From assembly GCF_030297595.1 (NCBI RefSeq), contig NZ_AP028138.1, positions 434,001 to 498,000 on the forward strand: a stretch of 64,000 bases of DNA, written 5' to 3'. This document shows positions 1 to 8,082 of the stretch, piece by piece. Position 1 is the stretch's first letter. Each line of letters starts with the position of its first letter. The notes under the pieces were generated by a model. It made no database searches. It had not been told where the DNA came from and was given only the letters and a program-made list of their open reading frames with translations. Position numbers and translations under genes: made by a program. The DNA comes from Polynucleobacter sp. HIN7 (lineage in GTDB: Bacteria > Pseudomonadota > Gammaproteobacteria > Burkholderiales > Burkholderiaceae).

Positions 1-181
1 GGTTAACAATATTAGGACCAGGAACTAACTGACAGACTCCCAAGAGCGCATTGAACTCTTGAGAGCTGAGCCATTGTTTTTGCTCCACCAAGGTTCTCCT
101 GGCCCACGGCAGAACGCCACCAAAGCCCGATAAACCAATGAATGTGAAAGTAATGAATAAATGAGCTGGGCTGAGCCGCAT
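1..181 (-). CDS. Chromate transporter (CHR family), N-terminal fragment
   Basis: The first 60 codons are readable on the minus strand before the gene runs off the window. The translation begins MRLSPAHLFITFTFIGLSGF and contains the CHR-domain features GGVLPW, a WLS..EF.. stretch and VPGPN, which are typical of the first half of ChrA-like proteins. The family are inner-membrane transporters, some of which export chromate; many members have other or unknown substrates. The ATG lies 3 nt after the stop of the 2-hydroxyacid dehydrogenase upstream, so the two are probably co-transcribed. Whether it is a full-length two-domain or a short single-domain form cannot be seen here. Confidence 0.8.
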   Translation of the reverse strand, partial: MRLSPAHLFITFTFIGLSGFGGVLPWARRTLVEQKQWLSSQEFNALLGVCQLVPGPNIVN

Positions 182-184
182 GGC

Positions 185-1165
185 TTATGAATTGGCAGGG
201 TAGGGCATCGGTACAGGCTTGCCATTGAGCCAGGCATTAAGCGTATCGACAAGACCTTGGGCAAAACCCTGAAAAATAGGCTCAGCCACAAAGCCTAAAT
301 GGGGGGTCATTAGTAAATTTGGGATGCGATGCAGTTCAGAGTCTTTTGGAAGTGGTTCTTGATCAAAGACATCGAGGGCAGCCTGACCTGGTCTACCGGA
401 TTTGAGAGCCGCGATCAGATCATTGGTCACAATCAGGCTTGAGCGCGAGGTATTTACCAAGATAGAGTCTGCTCGCATCATCGCTAAGCGATCCCGATGA
501 ATGAGGCCTTTGGTGCGCTCGCTGGCAACCAAATGCAAACTCACAATTTTTGAGGTTTGAAGAAGGGTTTCTAGTGGCAAGAACTCACAACCGGCTACCT
601 TGGCGCGTTCGTGGGTCATATTCGGACTCCAGCAAACCAATTCCATTCCAAATGCAGCGCCTACTTTGGCGACTATGCTGCCGATGCCGCCTAGTCCAAT
701 AATCCCAAGACGTTGCCCGTTAAGTATGGGCAAGACCGAGTGGGCATTACGCCATTGCCCGTCACTCATCATCTGAGACTGATCGACCACCTGCTTACTG
801 GCAGCCAGAATGAGGGCCCAAGTTAGCTCAGCGGTAGTTTCTTTGGATGGCCCGCCACGTGTACAAGCGACCGTGACCCCTTGATTGAGGAGTGCAGCAT
901 GATCAAGTAAGCCATTACGGACCCCAGTAAAAACAAACAACTTGAGCTTTGGTAGGCGCTTGATGAGCGATGCATCAAATGGGGACCGATCACGAACTAA
1001 GGCAATGGCATGCGCATCTTGCACGGCCTGGAAGAGGGATTCACCATCAAGGGGCTCATGGAAAAATCGCACATCGGCACGCGCTTGAATCCGCGACCAA
1101 TCCGCATAGCTTTGTAAGCAGCGCTCGTAGTCTCCTAAGACAGCAATAATCGGTTTGGTATGCAT
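185..1165 (-). CDS. D-isomer-specific 2-hydroxyacid dehydrogenase family protein
   Basis: A 326-residue NAD-dependent dehydrogenase that should interconvert a 2-hydroxyacid and a 2-oxoacid in the cytoplasm. Visible features are the Rossmann motif GLGGIG (about residues 157-162), the substrate/cofactor arginine in NTSRSS, the glutamate in FDQEP and the catalytic histidine in TPHLGF. Length is normal for the family. A TTG start at 1183 would add six residues; the ATG at 1165 is preferred because the conserved fold begins right after it. It is a paralogue of the enzyme at 41630-42616. The exact substrate cannot be told from sequence. It is followed after 3 nt by the chromate-transporter gene. 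Confidence 0.85.
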   Translation of the reverse strand: MHTKPIIAVLGDYERCLQSYADWSRIQARADVRFFHEPLDGESLFQAVQDAHAIALVRDRSPFDASLIKRLPKLKLFVFTGVRNGLLDHAALLNQGVTVACTRGGPSKETTAELTWALILAASKQVVDQSQMMSDGQWRNAHSVLPILNGQRLGIIGLGGIGSIVAKVGAAFGMELVCWSPNMTHERAKVAGCEFLPLETLLQTSKIVSLHLVASERTKGLIHRDRLAMMRADSILVNTSRSSLIVTNDLIAALKSGRPGQAALDVFDQEPLPKDSELHRIPNLLMTPHLGFVAEPIFQGFAQGLVDTLNAWLNGKPVPMPYPANS

Positions 1166-1233
1166 AGAAATTCGCAGAATCAATGAATAAATCGATGATA
1201 ATTGATGTTTAACCGTGATCTTGAGGAAACAAA

Positions 1234-1536
1234 ATGATTCTAGAAGTAGTTGATATTCGTATCGATGAAGGTAAGCAAGCTGAATTTAATGAGGCAATTT
1301 TACGAGGAGTTCGTACCACCATTGCCCCTGCAAAGGGTTTTCGGGGCTTTAAAGTTAATCACAGCATTGAGTCACCCGATCGCTACTTGCTAATGATTTA
1401 TTGGGACACCCTCGAGAACCATATGGTGGATTTTCGGGGATCTCCAGCATTTACCGAGTGGCGCAGCATTGTGGGCCCATTTTTTACCCAAGCGCCTGCT
1501 GTTGAGCATTTCAATTTAGTCGGTAAGTCCGACTAG
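1234..1536 (+). CDS. Antibiotic biosynthesis monooxygenase (ABM) fold protein
   Basis: A 100-residue protein with the dimeric alpha/beta-barrel ABM pattern: an N-terminal strand MILEVVDIRI, a middle GFRGFKVNHSIE strand and a conserved YLLMIYWDT.E.H strand. Such small cytoplasmic proteins include quinol monooxygenases and many enzymes of unknown substrate. The start is supported by GAGG eight bases before the ATG. It is transcribed divergently from the dehydrogenase at 185-1165 and convergently with trhO, whose stop lies 6 nt away. Function beyond the fold is not known. Confidence 0.75.
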   Translation: MILEVVDIRIDEGKQAEFNEAILRGVRTTIAPAKGFRGFKVNHSIESPDRYLLMIYWDTLENHMVDFRGSPAFTEWRSIVGPFFTQAPAVEHFNLVGKSD

Positions 1537-1542
1537 GTTCAA

Positions 1543-2337
1543 CTAAGCTTGATTTTTCTTGGGCTTGAGTCTGCCCTGGGGCTTAGCAGCAAGGCTGGGC
1601 TCTAGAGTTTCGCGTTCATCAAAAACGAAGCAATCGCCCACATAGTGATCGCCACCAATATCTTCAAAGTATTGCAAGATCCCACCATCCAATTGATAGC
1701 TGTGCTCAAGACCACGTTCTCGCAAATATAACCCTGATTTTTCACAGCGGATTCCACCTGTACAAAAACTGACCAAAGTCTTATCACTTAGTTCCGGGAG
1801 ATGCGCCTCAATTGCTTGCGGAAATTCACTGAATTTATTGATGTTGAAATGCAATGCATTCTTGAATGTTCCGTATTCCACCTCAAATCCATTGCGCGTA
1901 TCAATCATCACTACAGGGCGCCCCAGATCATCTTGGCCCCGATCAAGCCATTCTTTTAATTTCTGCGGAGAGATAAACTTCGCCCGACCTTTTTCCGGGG
2001 CGATCGTCGGATGATTCATGCGAATAATCTCTTTTTTGATCTTAACTAAAAGCTTACGAAATGGTTGCGTTGCTGACCAACTGTCCTTTGTTTGAAACGA
2101 TGCCAGTCGTGGATCATCTCGTAAAAAGGCCAGAAAACTCTGAATGTTGGTCTCGAGACCAGCCAGAAATAAATTAATCCCTTCTTCTGATAGCAGAATT
2201 GTTCCTTTGAGGTGAAGCTCTGAGGCAACTTGATAGAGTGATTCTTTTAGTTGATCAAGCTCGCCTAGACGGACAAACTGATAGCCAGCAATATTGAGGA
2301 TGGAAAGGGCGTTTGAGCCCGGACGCTCATGATTCAT
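1543..2337 (-). CDS. trhO: tRNA uridine(34) hydroxylase (rhodanese domain)
   Basis: A 264-residue protein of the YceA/TrhO family, which hydroxylates U34 of tRNA in an oxygen-dependent step towards 5-(carboxy)methoxyuridine. The N-terminal acylphosphatase-like domain is followed by a rhodanese domain (about residues 125-225) with the family signature FCTGGIRCEKSG; the first cysteine is the active-site one. The C-terminal tail is basic. The ATG at 2337 is chosen over a TTG at 2355 because the TTG has no ribosome site and a -10-like hexamer sits 6 nt before the ATG (see 2344-2349). Confidence 0.9.
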   Translation of the reverse strand: MNHERPGSNALSILNIAGYQFVRLGELDQLKESLYQVASELHLKGTILLSEEGINLFLAGLETNIQSFLAFLRDDPRLASFQTKDSWSATQPFRKLLVKIKKEIIRMNHPTIAPEKGRAKFISPQKLKEWLDRGQDDLGRPVVMIDTRNGFEVEYGTFKNALHFNINKFSEFPQAIEAHLPELSDKTLVSFCTGGIRCEKSGLYLRERGLEHSYQLDGGILQYFEDIGGDHYVGDCFVFDERETLEPSLAAKPQGRLKPKKNQA

Positions 2338-2343
2338 GCCTGT

Positions 2344-2349
2344 ATTATC
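2344..2349 (-). promoter_or_regulatory. Predicted -10 box, leaderless trhO start
   Basis: On the minus strand GATAAT (5 of 6 to TATAAT) ends exactly 6 nt before the trhO ATG. There is no Shine-Dalgarno and no clear -35. If it is used, transcription would begin at the start codon. This is one of a set of such boxes in the window. Confidence 0.4.
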
Positions 2350-2399
2350 GACCAAGTTTATCGGTACACTTATAGCACTGATACCAACCCCATCATTTA

Positions 2400-2957
2400 A
2401 TGAAAAACGATCGTTTAATTCCCTACCAACCCCTAGATTTAGCGGAGCCCGCAGATCTGGTTGCCGAGATCCGCAAACGTCGCGGTGGCCAGCTGATTAA
2501 TCTGGATCGGATGCTGTTGCATAGTGAGCCAGTAGCCCGCGGCTGGAATCATTTTATTGGTAATGTGCGCCAGCAACTCTCACTCGATCCCAAGTTACGT
2601 GAACTGGGAATGTGTGGTGTTGCAGTTCTCAATGGTGCCGAGTATGAGTTCTTCCATCATGCCCCACCTTTTCTGAAAGCGGGAGGCACACAAGCCCAAG
2701 TCGATGCAATGAGGTATTTGGGAGGTAACAACTTTGACCCTAGCTCCTTTAGCCTATTAGAGCGAGACGCTCTCGAGCTAACCTTACAAATGACCCGAGC
2801 CATTCAGGTTGATCCTGCATTGATGAAGCGCCTGCAAGAAGCCTTAGGTAATACTGCATTAGTTGAGTTGGTAACGGTGATTGCAGCGTACAACATGGTG
2901 TCACGCTTTCTGATTGCTTTAGATATTCATCCCGAAGATCAGGCTCCCAAGGCTTAA
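2400..2957 (+). CDS. Carboxymuconolactone decarboxylase (CMD/AhpD-like) family protein
   Basis: A 185-residue, mostly helical protein resembling the CMD/AhpD superfamily: a central ELGMCGVAVLNGAEYEFFHHAP segment and a C-terminal helix VTVIAAYNMVSRF. It lacks the CxxC thiol pair of peroxidase-type AhpD, so a decarboxylase-like or other hydrolytic role is more likely; the substrate is unknown. No clear ribosome site precedes the ATG. It is followed by a pirin gene after 3 nt and then by a SAF-domain oxidoreductase, suggesting a three-gene operon. Confidence 0.75.
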   Translation: MKNDRLIPYQPLDLAEPADLVAEIRKRRGGQLINLDRMLLHSEPVARGWNHFIGNVRQQLSLDPKLRELGMCGVAVLNGAEYEFFHHAPPFLKAGGTQAQVDAMRYLGGNNFDPSSFSLLERDALELTLQMTRAIQVDPALMKRLQEALGNTALVELVTVIAAYNMVSRFLIALDIHPEDQAPKA

Positions 2958-2960
2958 GTA

Positions 2961-3818
2961 ATGGATCGTCAAATTATTCGGGTGGTTCCAAGTGTTGCAA
3001 CCTCTGATGGGGCGGGCGTTCGCTTACGTCGCAGTTTGGGCGGTCAAGATCGGCAGCGCCTAGATCCATTTTTGATGCTCGATGAGTTTTCATCCAACGA
3101 TCCAAATGATTATGTTGCTGGATTTCCACCCCATCCGCATCGCGGTTTTGAAACCGTGACCTATATGCTCGAGGGTCACATGTTGCATGAGGATCACTTG
3201 GGTAATCGTGGCCACTTAAAAAGTGGTGGCGTGCAATGGATGACGGCCGGTCGCGGAATAATTCATTCAGAAATGCCCCAGCAAGAAAGTGGTGCGATGC
3301 GCGGGTTTCAGCTTTGGATTAATTTGCCCGCTCGCGAAAAAATGAAGCCCGCAGGGTATCAAGATATTCAAGATATATCCATTCCAAGAGTTCATTTACC
3401 GAAAGGTGGATTAGTTAAGGTGATTGCTGGGGAGTGCCAGTTACCTGATGGCACTGTGATCCAGGGCCCGATTCATGGATTAAGTACCGAACCTTTATTT
3501 TTTGATATTCACCTCTTGGGTCATGAGACGTTTAGTCATCCAATACCAGTCTCGCACCATAGCTTTCTCTATGTCTACGAAGGTGATTTAGCCCTTGGTG
3601 GTCAAGTGGAGCGAGTACCACGTCAGGCGGCGCTCGTTTTGGGTGAGGGCGATCAAGTGACTATGCAATCTGGCGCTCAGGGGGCTAAAGCTATTTGGCT
3701 TGCTGCAAAACCACTCCATGAACCGATTATTCAGCATGGCCCTTTTGTCATGAATACCCAAGAAGAGATTATGCAGGCAATTGCAGACTATCAACAGAAT
3801 CGACTAACTACTCCCTAA
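2961..3818 (+). CDS. Pirin family protein
   Basis: A 285-residue bicupin of the pirin family. The N-terminal cupin shows the metal-binding pattern PHPHRGFETVTYM, a later H.EDH.GN segment and the GRGIIHSEMP motif, which together hold an Fe(II) ion; the C-terminal cupin (about 180-275) is less conserved. Some bacterial pirins are quercetin dioxygenases and others regulate metabolism by binding enzymes; the role here is not known. It lies in a tight run, 3 nt after the CMD-family gene and 9 nt before the SAF oxidoreductase. Confidence 0.88.
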   Translation: MDRQIIRVVPSVATSDGAGVRLRRSLGGQDRQRLDPFLMLDEFSSNDPNDYVAGFPPHPHRGFETVTYMLEGHMLHEDHLGNRGHLKSGGVQWMTAGRGIIHSEMPQQESGAMRGFQLWINLPAREKMKPAGYQDIQDISIPRVHLPKGGLVKVIAGECQLPDGTVIQGPIHGLSTEPLFFDIHLLGHETFSHPIPVSHHSFLYVYEGDLALGGQVERVPRQAALVLGEGDQVTMQSGAQGAKAIWLAAKPLHEPIIQHGPFVMNTQEEIMQAIADYQQNRLTTP

Positions 3819-3827
3819 GAGCAAGCC

Positions 3828-5180
3828 ATGAGTCTTTATCAACAACTACTCCAGCGTGCTGCTGAACAAAAACCGATTCGGATTGGACTAATTGGTGCCG
3901 GTAAATTTGGTTCGATGTATCTAGCCCAAATTCCTAGAACCCCTGGGGTGCAATTGGTCGCGGTGGCAGATTTGATGCCCGCGCTTGCTAAACAGAATTT
4001 ATGTAACGTTGGCTGGGACGCAACTCAATTAGAGGCCTCATCAATTGATTCGGCGCTTCGTGAGCGTACATGCTATGTGACCGATGATTGGCAAGCGATT
4101 GTGCAGCACCCAGCGGTTGACGTTGTTGTGGAATGTACAGGTAATCCGATTGCAGCAGTTGAGCATTGTTTGCGGGCATTTTCAGAGGGTAAACACGTTG
4201 TGAATGTCACTGTGGAGGCAGATGCCTTTTGTGGACCCTTGTTAGCCAAAAAAGCGAGAGATGCGAACGTCATTTACTCCCTTGCTTTTGGCGATCAGCC
4301 GGCCTTAATCTGTGATCTGGTAGATTGGGCTCGCACCTGTGGCTTCCCAGTCGTGGCTGCTGGTAGAGGTCATCAGTGGTTGCCGCACTATGCGGATTCA
4401 ACCCCAGAAACGGTCTGGAATTACTACGGTTTAACTACTGAACAGGCAAAACGGGGTGGTCTCAATCCCAAAATGTTTAATAGTTTTTTGGATGGTTCAA
4501 AACCTGCAATCGAATCCACTGCAGTCGCCAATGCGACGGGATTAGCTGTACCAAGTAACGGTCTTTTATACCCTCCAGCCAGTGTTGAAGATATTCCTGT
4601 CGTAACACGACCGATTTCAGAGGGTGGCCATTTAGAACGTAAAGGGATGGTTGAAGTGATCTCTTCTTTAGAAAAGGATGGCCGAAAAATACCCTATGAC
4701 ATTCGCATGGGGGTTTGGGTCACGGTTGAAGCAGAGACTGATTACATCAAGAATTGCTTTGAAGAGTACAAAGCCCATACCGATCCAAGTGGACGATATT
4801 TCACGCTGTATAAGCGCTGGCATTTAATCGGACTAGAGGTTGGTTTGTCGGTAGCCAGCGTTGCTCTCCGTAAAGAAGCAACCGGGGTGCCCTATTGTTG
4901 GAATGCCGATGTCATCGCAACCGCCAAGCGCGACCTAAATCCGGGTGATCAATTAGATGGTGAGGGTGGGTATACCGTTTGGGGGAAATTACTACCCGCT
5001 AAGAAATCGCATTCCATGGGCGGATTGCCTTTGGGCTTAGCGCATCAGATTAAAGTCATCAGACCGGTGAAAAAAGGACAAAGTCTTTGTTGGGATGATG
5101 TACTAATCGATAAAACCACCGATGCTTACAAAATTCGTATGGAAATGGAGCAATCGTTTAAGGGAGCGATTCTCTCTTAA
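3828..5180 (+). CDS. NAD(P)-binding oxidoreductase with C-terminal SAF domain
   Basis: A 450-residue protein. Residues about 15-160 form a Rossmann domain (GLIGAGKFGSMY) like that of homoserine dehydrogenase, including a VVECTGNP strand. The middle resembles the substrate half of this family, and the last 100 residues are a SAF-type fold (a ...RDLNPGDQLDGEGGYTV... segment and KKGQSLCWDDV). Proteins of this layout are widespread and often annotated as homoserine dehydrogenase-like or, because of the SAF domain, mislabelled FlgA. Reaction unknown; pathway homoserine dehydrogenase is unlikely as the usual ACT domain is absent. Its last 23 bases overlap the convergent membrane-protein gene. Confidence 0.75.
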   Translation: MSLYQQLLQRAAEQKPIRIGLIGAGKFGSMYLAQIPRTPGVQLVAVADLMPALAKQNLCNVGWDATQLEASSIDSALRERTCYVTDDWQAIVQHPAVDVVVECTGNPIAAVEHCLRAFSEGKHVVNVTVEADAFCGPLLAKKARDANVIYSLAFGDQPALICDLVDWARTCGFPVVAAGRGHQWLPHYADSTPETVWNYYGLTTEQAKRGGLNPKMFNSFLDGSKPAIESTAVANATGLAVPSNGLLYPPASVEDIPVVTRPISEGGHLERKGMVEVISSLEKDGRKIPYDIRMGVWVTVEAETDYIKNCFEEYKAHTDPSGRYFTLYKRWHLIGLEVGLSVASVALRKEATGVPYCWNADVIATAKRDLNPGDQLDGEGGYTVWGKLLPAKKSHSMGGLPLGLAHQIKVIRPVKKGQSLCWDDVLIDKTTDAYKIRMEMEQSFKGAILS

Positions 5181-5736
5181 CAAATTTCTTATAAAGATCA
5201 ATTCCAAATTTACAGATGGAAATAAATAACAGGGCTCCTAAAATATCGCCAATGAGCATCGCAATCGCATTGGAGAGACTACCACTCGGGATGCCCATTA
5301 TTACAAACCACACTTGATGTAATCCGGTACTCAAAAGAGCAAAGACCAAAACGCTAATAGCGATTATCTGTATATTGAGGTTGCTCAAATCCGGATTAAT
5401 TTTGAGATTATGAATCACGATTAGGCGGGCTAAATAGGGACTAAATCCTGAAATAAGGCCGATGCCAAGAATGCTAATCATGTCATCACCAAGATCGCGA
5501 CCAAAAGTGATTAAGGTCGAGGCAATCGCAATCCCAAGTGCTCCAGACAAACCAAAAATAAGAACTAAAAATAGCCTGAGTCCTGCGGGAAGGTAAATCC
5601 AGTTGACACCAGGGGCTGCCTCTAAAAATGAGGTAAGCCAATCATTGGCATAAAAAAGAAGGCTATAAACGAGAGCGCAAGCAATGATTGTCTTTGCAGA
5701 AAGGATTGATTCCTTTGAATAATTTGCTTGGCTCAT
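5158..5736 (-). CDS. Putative MASE1-like integral membrane protein
   Basis: A 192-residue hydrophobic protein with about five or six membrane segments. The motif VNWIYLPAGLRLFLVLIFG near residues 45-63 resembles the start of MASE1 sensory modules, in which W.PAG precedes a hydrophobic helix. Unlike most MASE1 proteins it carries no kinase, GGDEF or EAL domain; it ends with a short basic tail. The role is therefore unknown, and a stand-alone sensor or transporter-like protein is possible. The 3' end overlaps the SAF oxidoreductase gene by 23 bp, tail to tail. It is divergent from the small regulator at 5823. Confidence 0.6.
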   Translation of the reverse strand: MSQANYSKESILSAKTIIACALVYSLLFYANDWLTSFLEAAPGVNWIYLPAGLRLFLVLIFGLSGALGIAIASTLITFGRDLGDDMISILGIGLISGFSPYLARLIVIHNLKINPDLSNLNIQIIAISVLVFALLSTGLHQVWFVIMGIPSGSLSNAIAMLIGDILGALLFISICKFGIDLYKKFVKRESLP

Positions 5737-5809
5737 GAAAAATTGACAACGATTATTGCGATTCGAGTTTGTTTGGTATATGGTTCACATTTGTATGTTA
5801 CTCACCAAT

Positions 5810-5815
5810 TCTAAT
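5810..5815 (+). promoter_or_regulatory. Predicted -10 box before the small regulator gene
   Basis: TCTAAT (5 of 6 to TATAAT) ends 7 nt before the ATG at 5823. No Shine-Dalgarno precedes that ATG, so a leaderless or nearly leaderless mRNA is possible. An alternative is a leadered mRNA started from other AT-rich hexamers further upstream. Confidence 0.3.
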
Positions 5816-5822
5816 TAAATTC

Positions 5823-6173
5823 ATGTCACACCGCTCTCTATCGTATTTACGTTTTCTCAACTGTTTGGATACTTTGGATCGGATCAATCCTGGAAAAAAA
5901 TTAGATTCCATTGAGGAGCAGTTATTAAATCGGGCGATGTTAGCCTGGGATCGCCAGCAAACGATCTTGGTTGGAGACTTATTAGCTGCCCATGAGCTTG
6001 GCTCTCAGGCAACACTTCATGGACGGATCAAAAATTTGCAGGCGATGGGTTACATCAAGTTGTCAATTGATAAAGCCGATGCTCGCAAAAAGCACATCCT
6101 CCCAACGAAATTGGCTTTCAGCCACTACGAAAAGCTCTCCACGCAGATGGAGAGTGTTCTACAAACACCTTAA
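5823..6173 (+). CDS. Small winged-helix (MarR-like) DNA-binding protein
   Basis: A 116-residue protein whose centre reads as a winged helix-turn-helix: a recognition-helix region GSQATLHGRIKNLQAMGYIKL (about 60-80) followed by a wing with DADARKKHI-type charged residues and a terminal helix. The pattern, TL..RI..L...GYI....D..D.RKK, is that of MarR-type repressors, though the dimerisation arms look short. The upstream in-frame TTG at 5769 would add 18 hydrophobic residues and is not preferred. Ligand and targets are unknown; the divergent membrane-protein gene at 5158-5736 is a possible target. Confidence 0.6.
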   Translation: MSHRSLSYLRFLNCLDTLDRINPGKKLDSIEEQLLNRAMLAWDRQQTILVGDLLAAHELGSQATLHGRIKNLQAMGYIKLSIDKADARKKHILPTKLAFSHYEKLSTQMESVLQTP

Positions 6174-6206
6174 GTTGGCAGCTGTTTTAAACAGTTCCAA
6201 CCTTAA
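6170..6206. terminator. Hairpin between regulator gene and tmRNA, likely bidirectional
   Basis: A long imperfect palindrome: outer arms TTAAGTTGG and CCAACCTTAA (one bulge) and an inner CTGT/ACAG stem. It overlaps the stop codon of the regulator and lies 3 nt beyond the 3' end of the tmRNA. There is no strong T-run, so termination efficiency is uncertain. Confidence 0.4.
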
Positions 6207-6208
6207 AT

Positions 6209-6567
6209 TGGTGGAGTCGGCGGGAATCGAACCCGCGTCCGCAAACACGCTACAACAAGTTCTACATACTTAGTCTAATTATTTAATTTAACCAAGGCAA
6301 CGCGAATCGACACGCTTTGCATTAGCGATTCACTCAGTTTTCGTATCAACTCTCGTGACGCGGGCTGATCTTATCTCTTGTATATGACCCTGACGTAGCT
6401 TGCGCTACCTGACCCAAGAGAGAATCAGTTCAGGGGCAGCCGCAATCAAGCGGCTAGTGCGTAACGTTCGTCGTTAGCAGTTATTGCATTCCCATTGATT
6501 TACGAGATAACGGGTCCTCGGTATGCCCTTGATGCTTTGTAATCCACGTCGAAACCATGTCGACCCC
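6209..6567 (-). ncRNA. ssrA: Transfer-messenger RNA (tmRNA)
   Basis: A 359-nt tmRNA that rescues stalled ribosomes. The 5' end GGGGTCGACATGGTTTCGAC and the 3' tRNA-like end, with a T-arm GGTTCGATTCC and an encoded CCA, pair to form the alanyl-tRNA-like domain. Within it lies a short reading frame coding for ANDERYALAA followed by TGA. It is a one-piece tmRNA, not the permuted two-piece type. Downstream a palindrome at 6170-6206 may terminate it. The T-arm alone looks like a tRNA gene, but no anticodon arm is present. Confidence 0.97.
6446..6478 (-). other. tmRNA proteolysis-tag reading frame
   Basis: Ten codons GCT AAC GAC GAA CGT TAC GCA CTA GCC GCT then TGA encode ANDERYALAA. With the non-coded alanine carried by the tmRNA, the tag ends in the LAA degron read by ClpXP/ClpAP. 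The ANDER start is typical of betaproteobacteria. Confidence 0.93.
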
Positions 6568-6623
6568 GAATTATTTTCACACTAGGACATTTATTTTAAG
6601 TCTTTGTGGAGTAATTTGCACAC

Positions 6624-7292
6624 CTAATTGGCAAACAGAATTTGGCGCAGATCCTGTGGGCGATGAATCAGGTAGTCTGCACCCCAGGCGTGCGGCGGCT
6701 CTTCGCACCCACAATAGCCATAGAGAGCGGCTGCTGTCTGCATCCCAGCAGCCTTACCAGACACAATGTCACGAATATCATCACCAATATAAATGGCTCT
6801 CTTTGGATCGACCTTAGCCAAGCGAGCGGCGTGCAAAATCGGTTCTGGATGGGGCTTGGAGTGGGGCGTGGTATCGCCTGAGACCACGCAATGGGCTCTT
6901 TTTAGTAAGCCCATTTGCTCCGTGAGCGGTTGGGTGAATCGTTGTTGTTTATTGGTGACAATACCCCAAGGAATTTTTTGCTCATCAAGTTCTTGTAAAA
7001 GCGCTTCCATGCCCTCATACAGTTTGCTGTGAACCAAGAGCGCTTCCTCGTAAAAGTGTAAGAAGCGATCGCGCAAGGCAATGAACTCAGGATGATCGGG
7101 ATCAATTCCAAAACTTTTCTGGATTAGTCCCCGCGCTCCAGCGGATGCCATGGGTCGGAGGACCTCATAGGCCATGGGCGGACGCTGATTGGCAATCAGC
7201 AGACGATTGGCTGCTGCAACTAAATCTGGTGCGGTATCCGCGAGCGTGCCATCGAGATCAAAAAAGACCCCCTCAAATACTGGCGTGCCCAT
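6624..7292 (-). CDS. gph: Phosphoglycolate phosphatase
   Basis: A 222-residue HAD-superfamily hydrolase that removes phosphate from 2-phosphoglycolate made during DNA repair or oxygenation. HAD motif I is FFDLDGTLADT (nucleophile Asp12 and Asp14), motif II is the T of GIVTNKQ, the lysine lies in SKPHPEP and motif IV is YIGDDIRD. A helical cap of type C1 lies between motifs I and II. Its ATG overlaps the stop codon of ubiG by one base (TAATG), a translational-coupling arrangement common in proteobacteria (ubiG-gph). A paralogue lies at 50007-50714. Confidence 0.9.
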   Translation of the reverse strand: MGTPVFEGVFFDLDGTLADTAPDLVAAANRLLIANQRPPMAYEVLRPMASAGARGLIQKSFGIDPDHPEFIALRDRFLHFYEEALLVHSKLYEGMEALLQELDEQKIPWGIVTNKQQRFTQPLTEQMGLLKRAHCVVSGDTTPHSKPHPEPILHAARLAKVDPKRAIYIGDDIRDIVSGKAAGMQTAAALYGYCGCEEPPHAWGADYLIHRPQDLRQILFAN

Positions 7293-7990
7293 TATTGAGG
7301 CTTGCGGGTTGCCATCATGTAATTCACATCCGTATCGCTACCCAAGCGATAAATTTGTGTGATGGGGTTATAGGTCATACCCTTGAGTTGCAATACCTCT
7401 AGGCCGGCAGTCCGAGTAAATTGTGCCAGTTCAGATGGCTTAATAAATTTCCCATACTGATGAGTGCCTTTGGGGAGGAGTTGCAAAATATACTCCGCGC
7501 CAATGATTGCAAAGAGGTAGGATTTTGGATTGCGATTGAGGGTAGAAAAGAAGAGATGCCCACCAGGTTTACAGAGATTTGCACACGCTTGCACCACGGA
7601 GGCTGGATCGGGTACATGCTCAAGCATTTCCATGCAGGTGACCACGTCATATGAATGGGGCTCTTCTTTTGCTAAATCCTCCGCTGAAATCGAGCGATAT
7701 CGCACGGTAGTACCGCTTTCTAATTGGTGCAATTCAGCGACCTTGAGCGCTTTGGTCGATAAATCAATACCAGTTACTGTTGCCCCTGACTTGGAGAGCG
7801 ATTCAGCCAGAATACCGCCACCACATCCGACATCGAGAACTTGTTTGCCTTCTAAACTGGTGATCGATTTAATCCAATCAAGTCGCAAGGGGTTAATCGC
7901 ATGCAAAGGTTTGAATTCACTGGTCGGATCCCACCAGCGATGCGCTAAGGCGCTAAATTTATCAATCTCACCTTGGTCAACATTGCTCAT
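7292..7990 (-). CDS. ubiG: Ubiquinone biosynthesis O-methyltransferase
   Basis: A 232-residue SAM-dependent methyltransferase that performs both O-methylations of ubiquinone synthesis. The family N-terminus [25 protein letters not shown] is intact, followed by the SAM-binding motif [13 protein letters not shown] and the [11 protein letters not shown] segment. A second in-frame ATG at 8002 would add four residues (MVFS); neither start has a ribosome site, and 7990 is preferred because UbiG similarity begins there. The gene is translationally coupled to gph. Confidence 0.93.
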   Translation of the reverse strand: MSNVDQGEIDKFSALAHRWWDPTSEFKPLHAINPLRLDWIKSITSLEGKQVLDVGCGGGILAESLSKSGATVTGIDLSTKALKVAELHQLESGTTVRYRSISAEDLAKEEPHSYDVVTCMEMLEHVPDPASVVQACANLCKPGGHLFFSTLNRNPKSYLFAIIGAEYILQLLPKGTHQYGKFIKPSELAQFTRTAGLEVLQLKGMTYNPITQIYRLGSDTDVNYMMATRKPQ

Positions 7991-8038
7991 TGAAAATACC
8001 ATTTAAAGGAATAAGTAAGACTATACAAAAAAAGCAAT

Positions 8039-8064
8039 AAAAAAGCCCGGCGAGCCGGGCTTTT
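8039..8064 (-). terminator. Rho-independent terminator after the OmpA-family gene
   Basis: Stem GCCCGG / CCGGGC with loop CGAG, flanked by A-run on one side and T-run on the other, so it can act on both strands. On the minus strand it lies just past the OmpA-family stop and ends in a run of six T. Confidence 0.85.
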
Positions 8065-8082
8065 AGTGTCCAGTGGACTAAA

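Noticed and set aside
6209-6240. tRNA gene suggested by a T-arm and CCA end
   Set aside because: No anticodon arm; the sequence continues into a full tmRNA.
7530-8006. 158-codon open frame opposite ubiG
   Set aside because: Shadow of ubiG; no known domain and no ribosome site.
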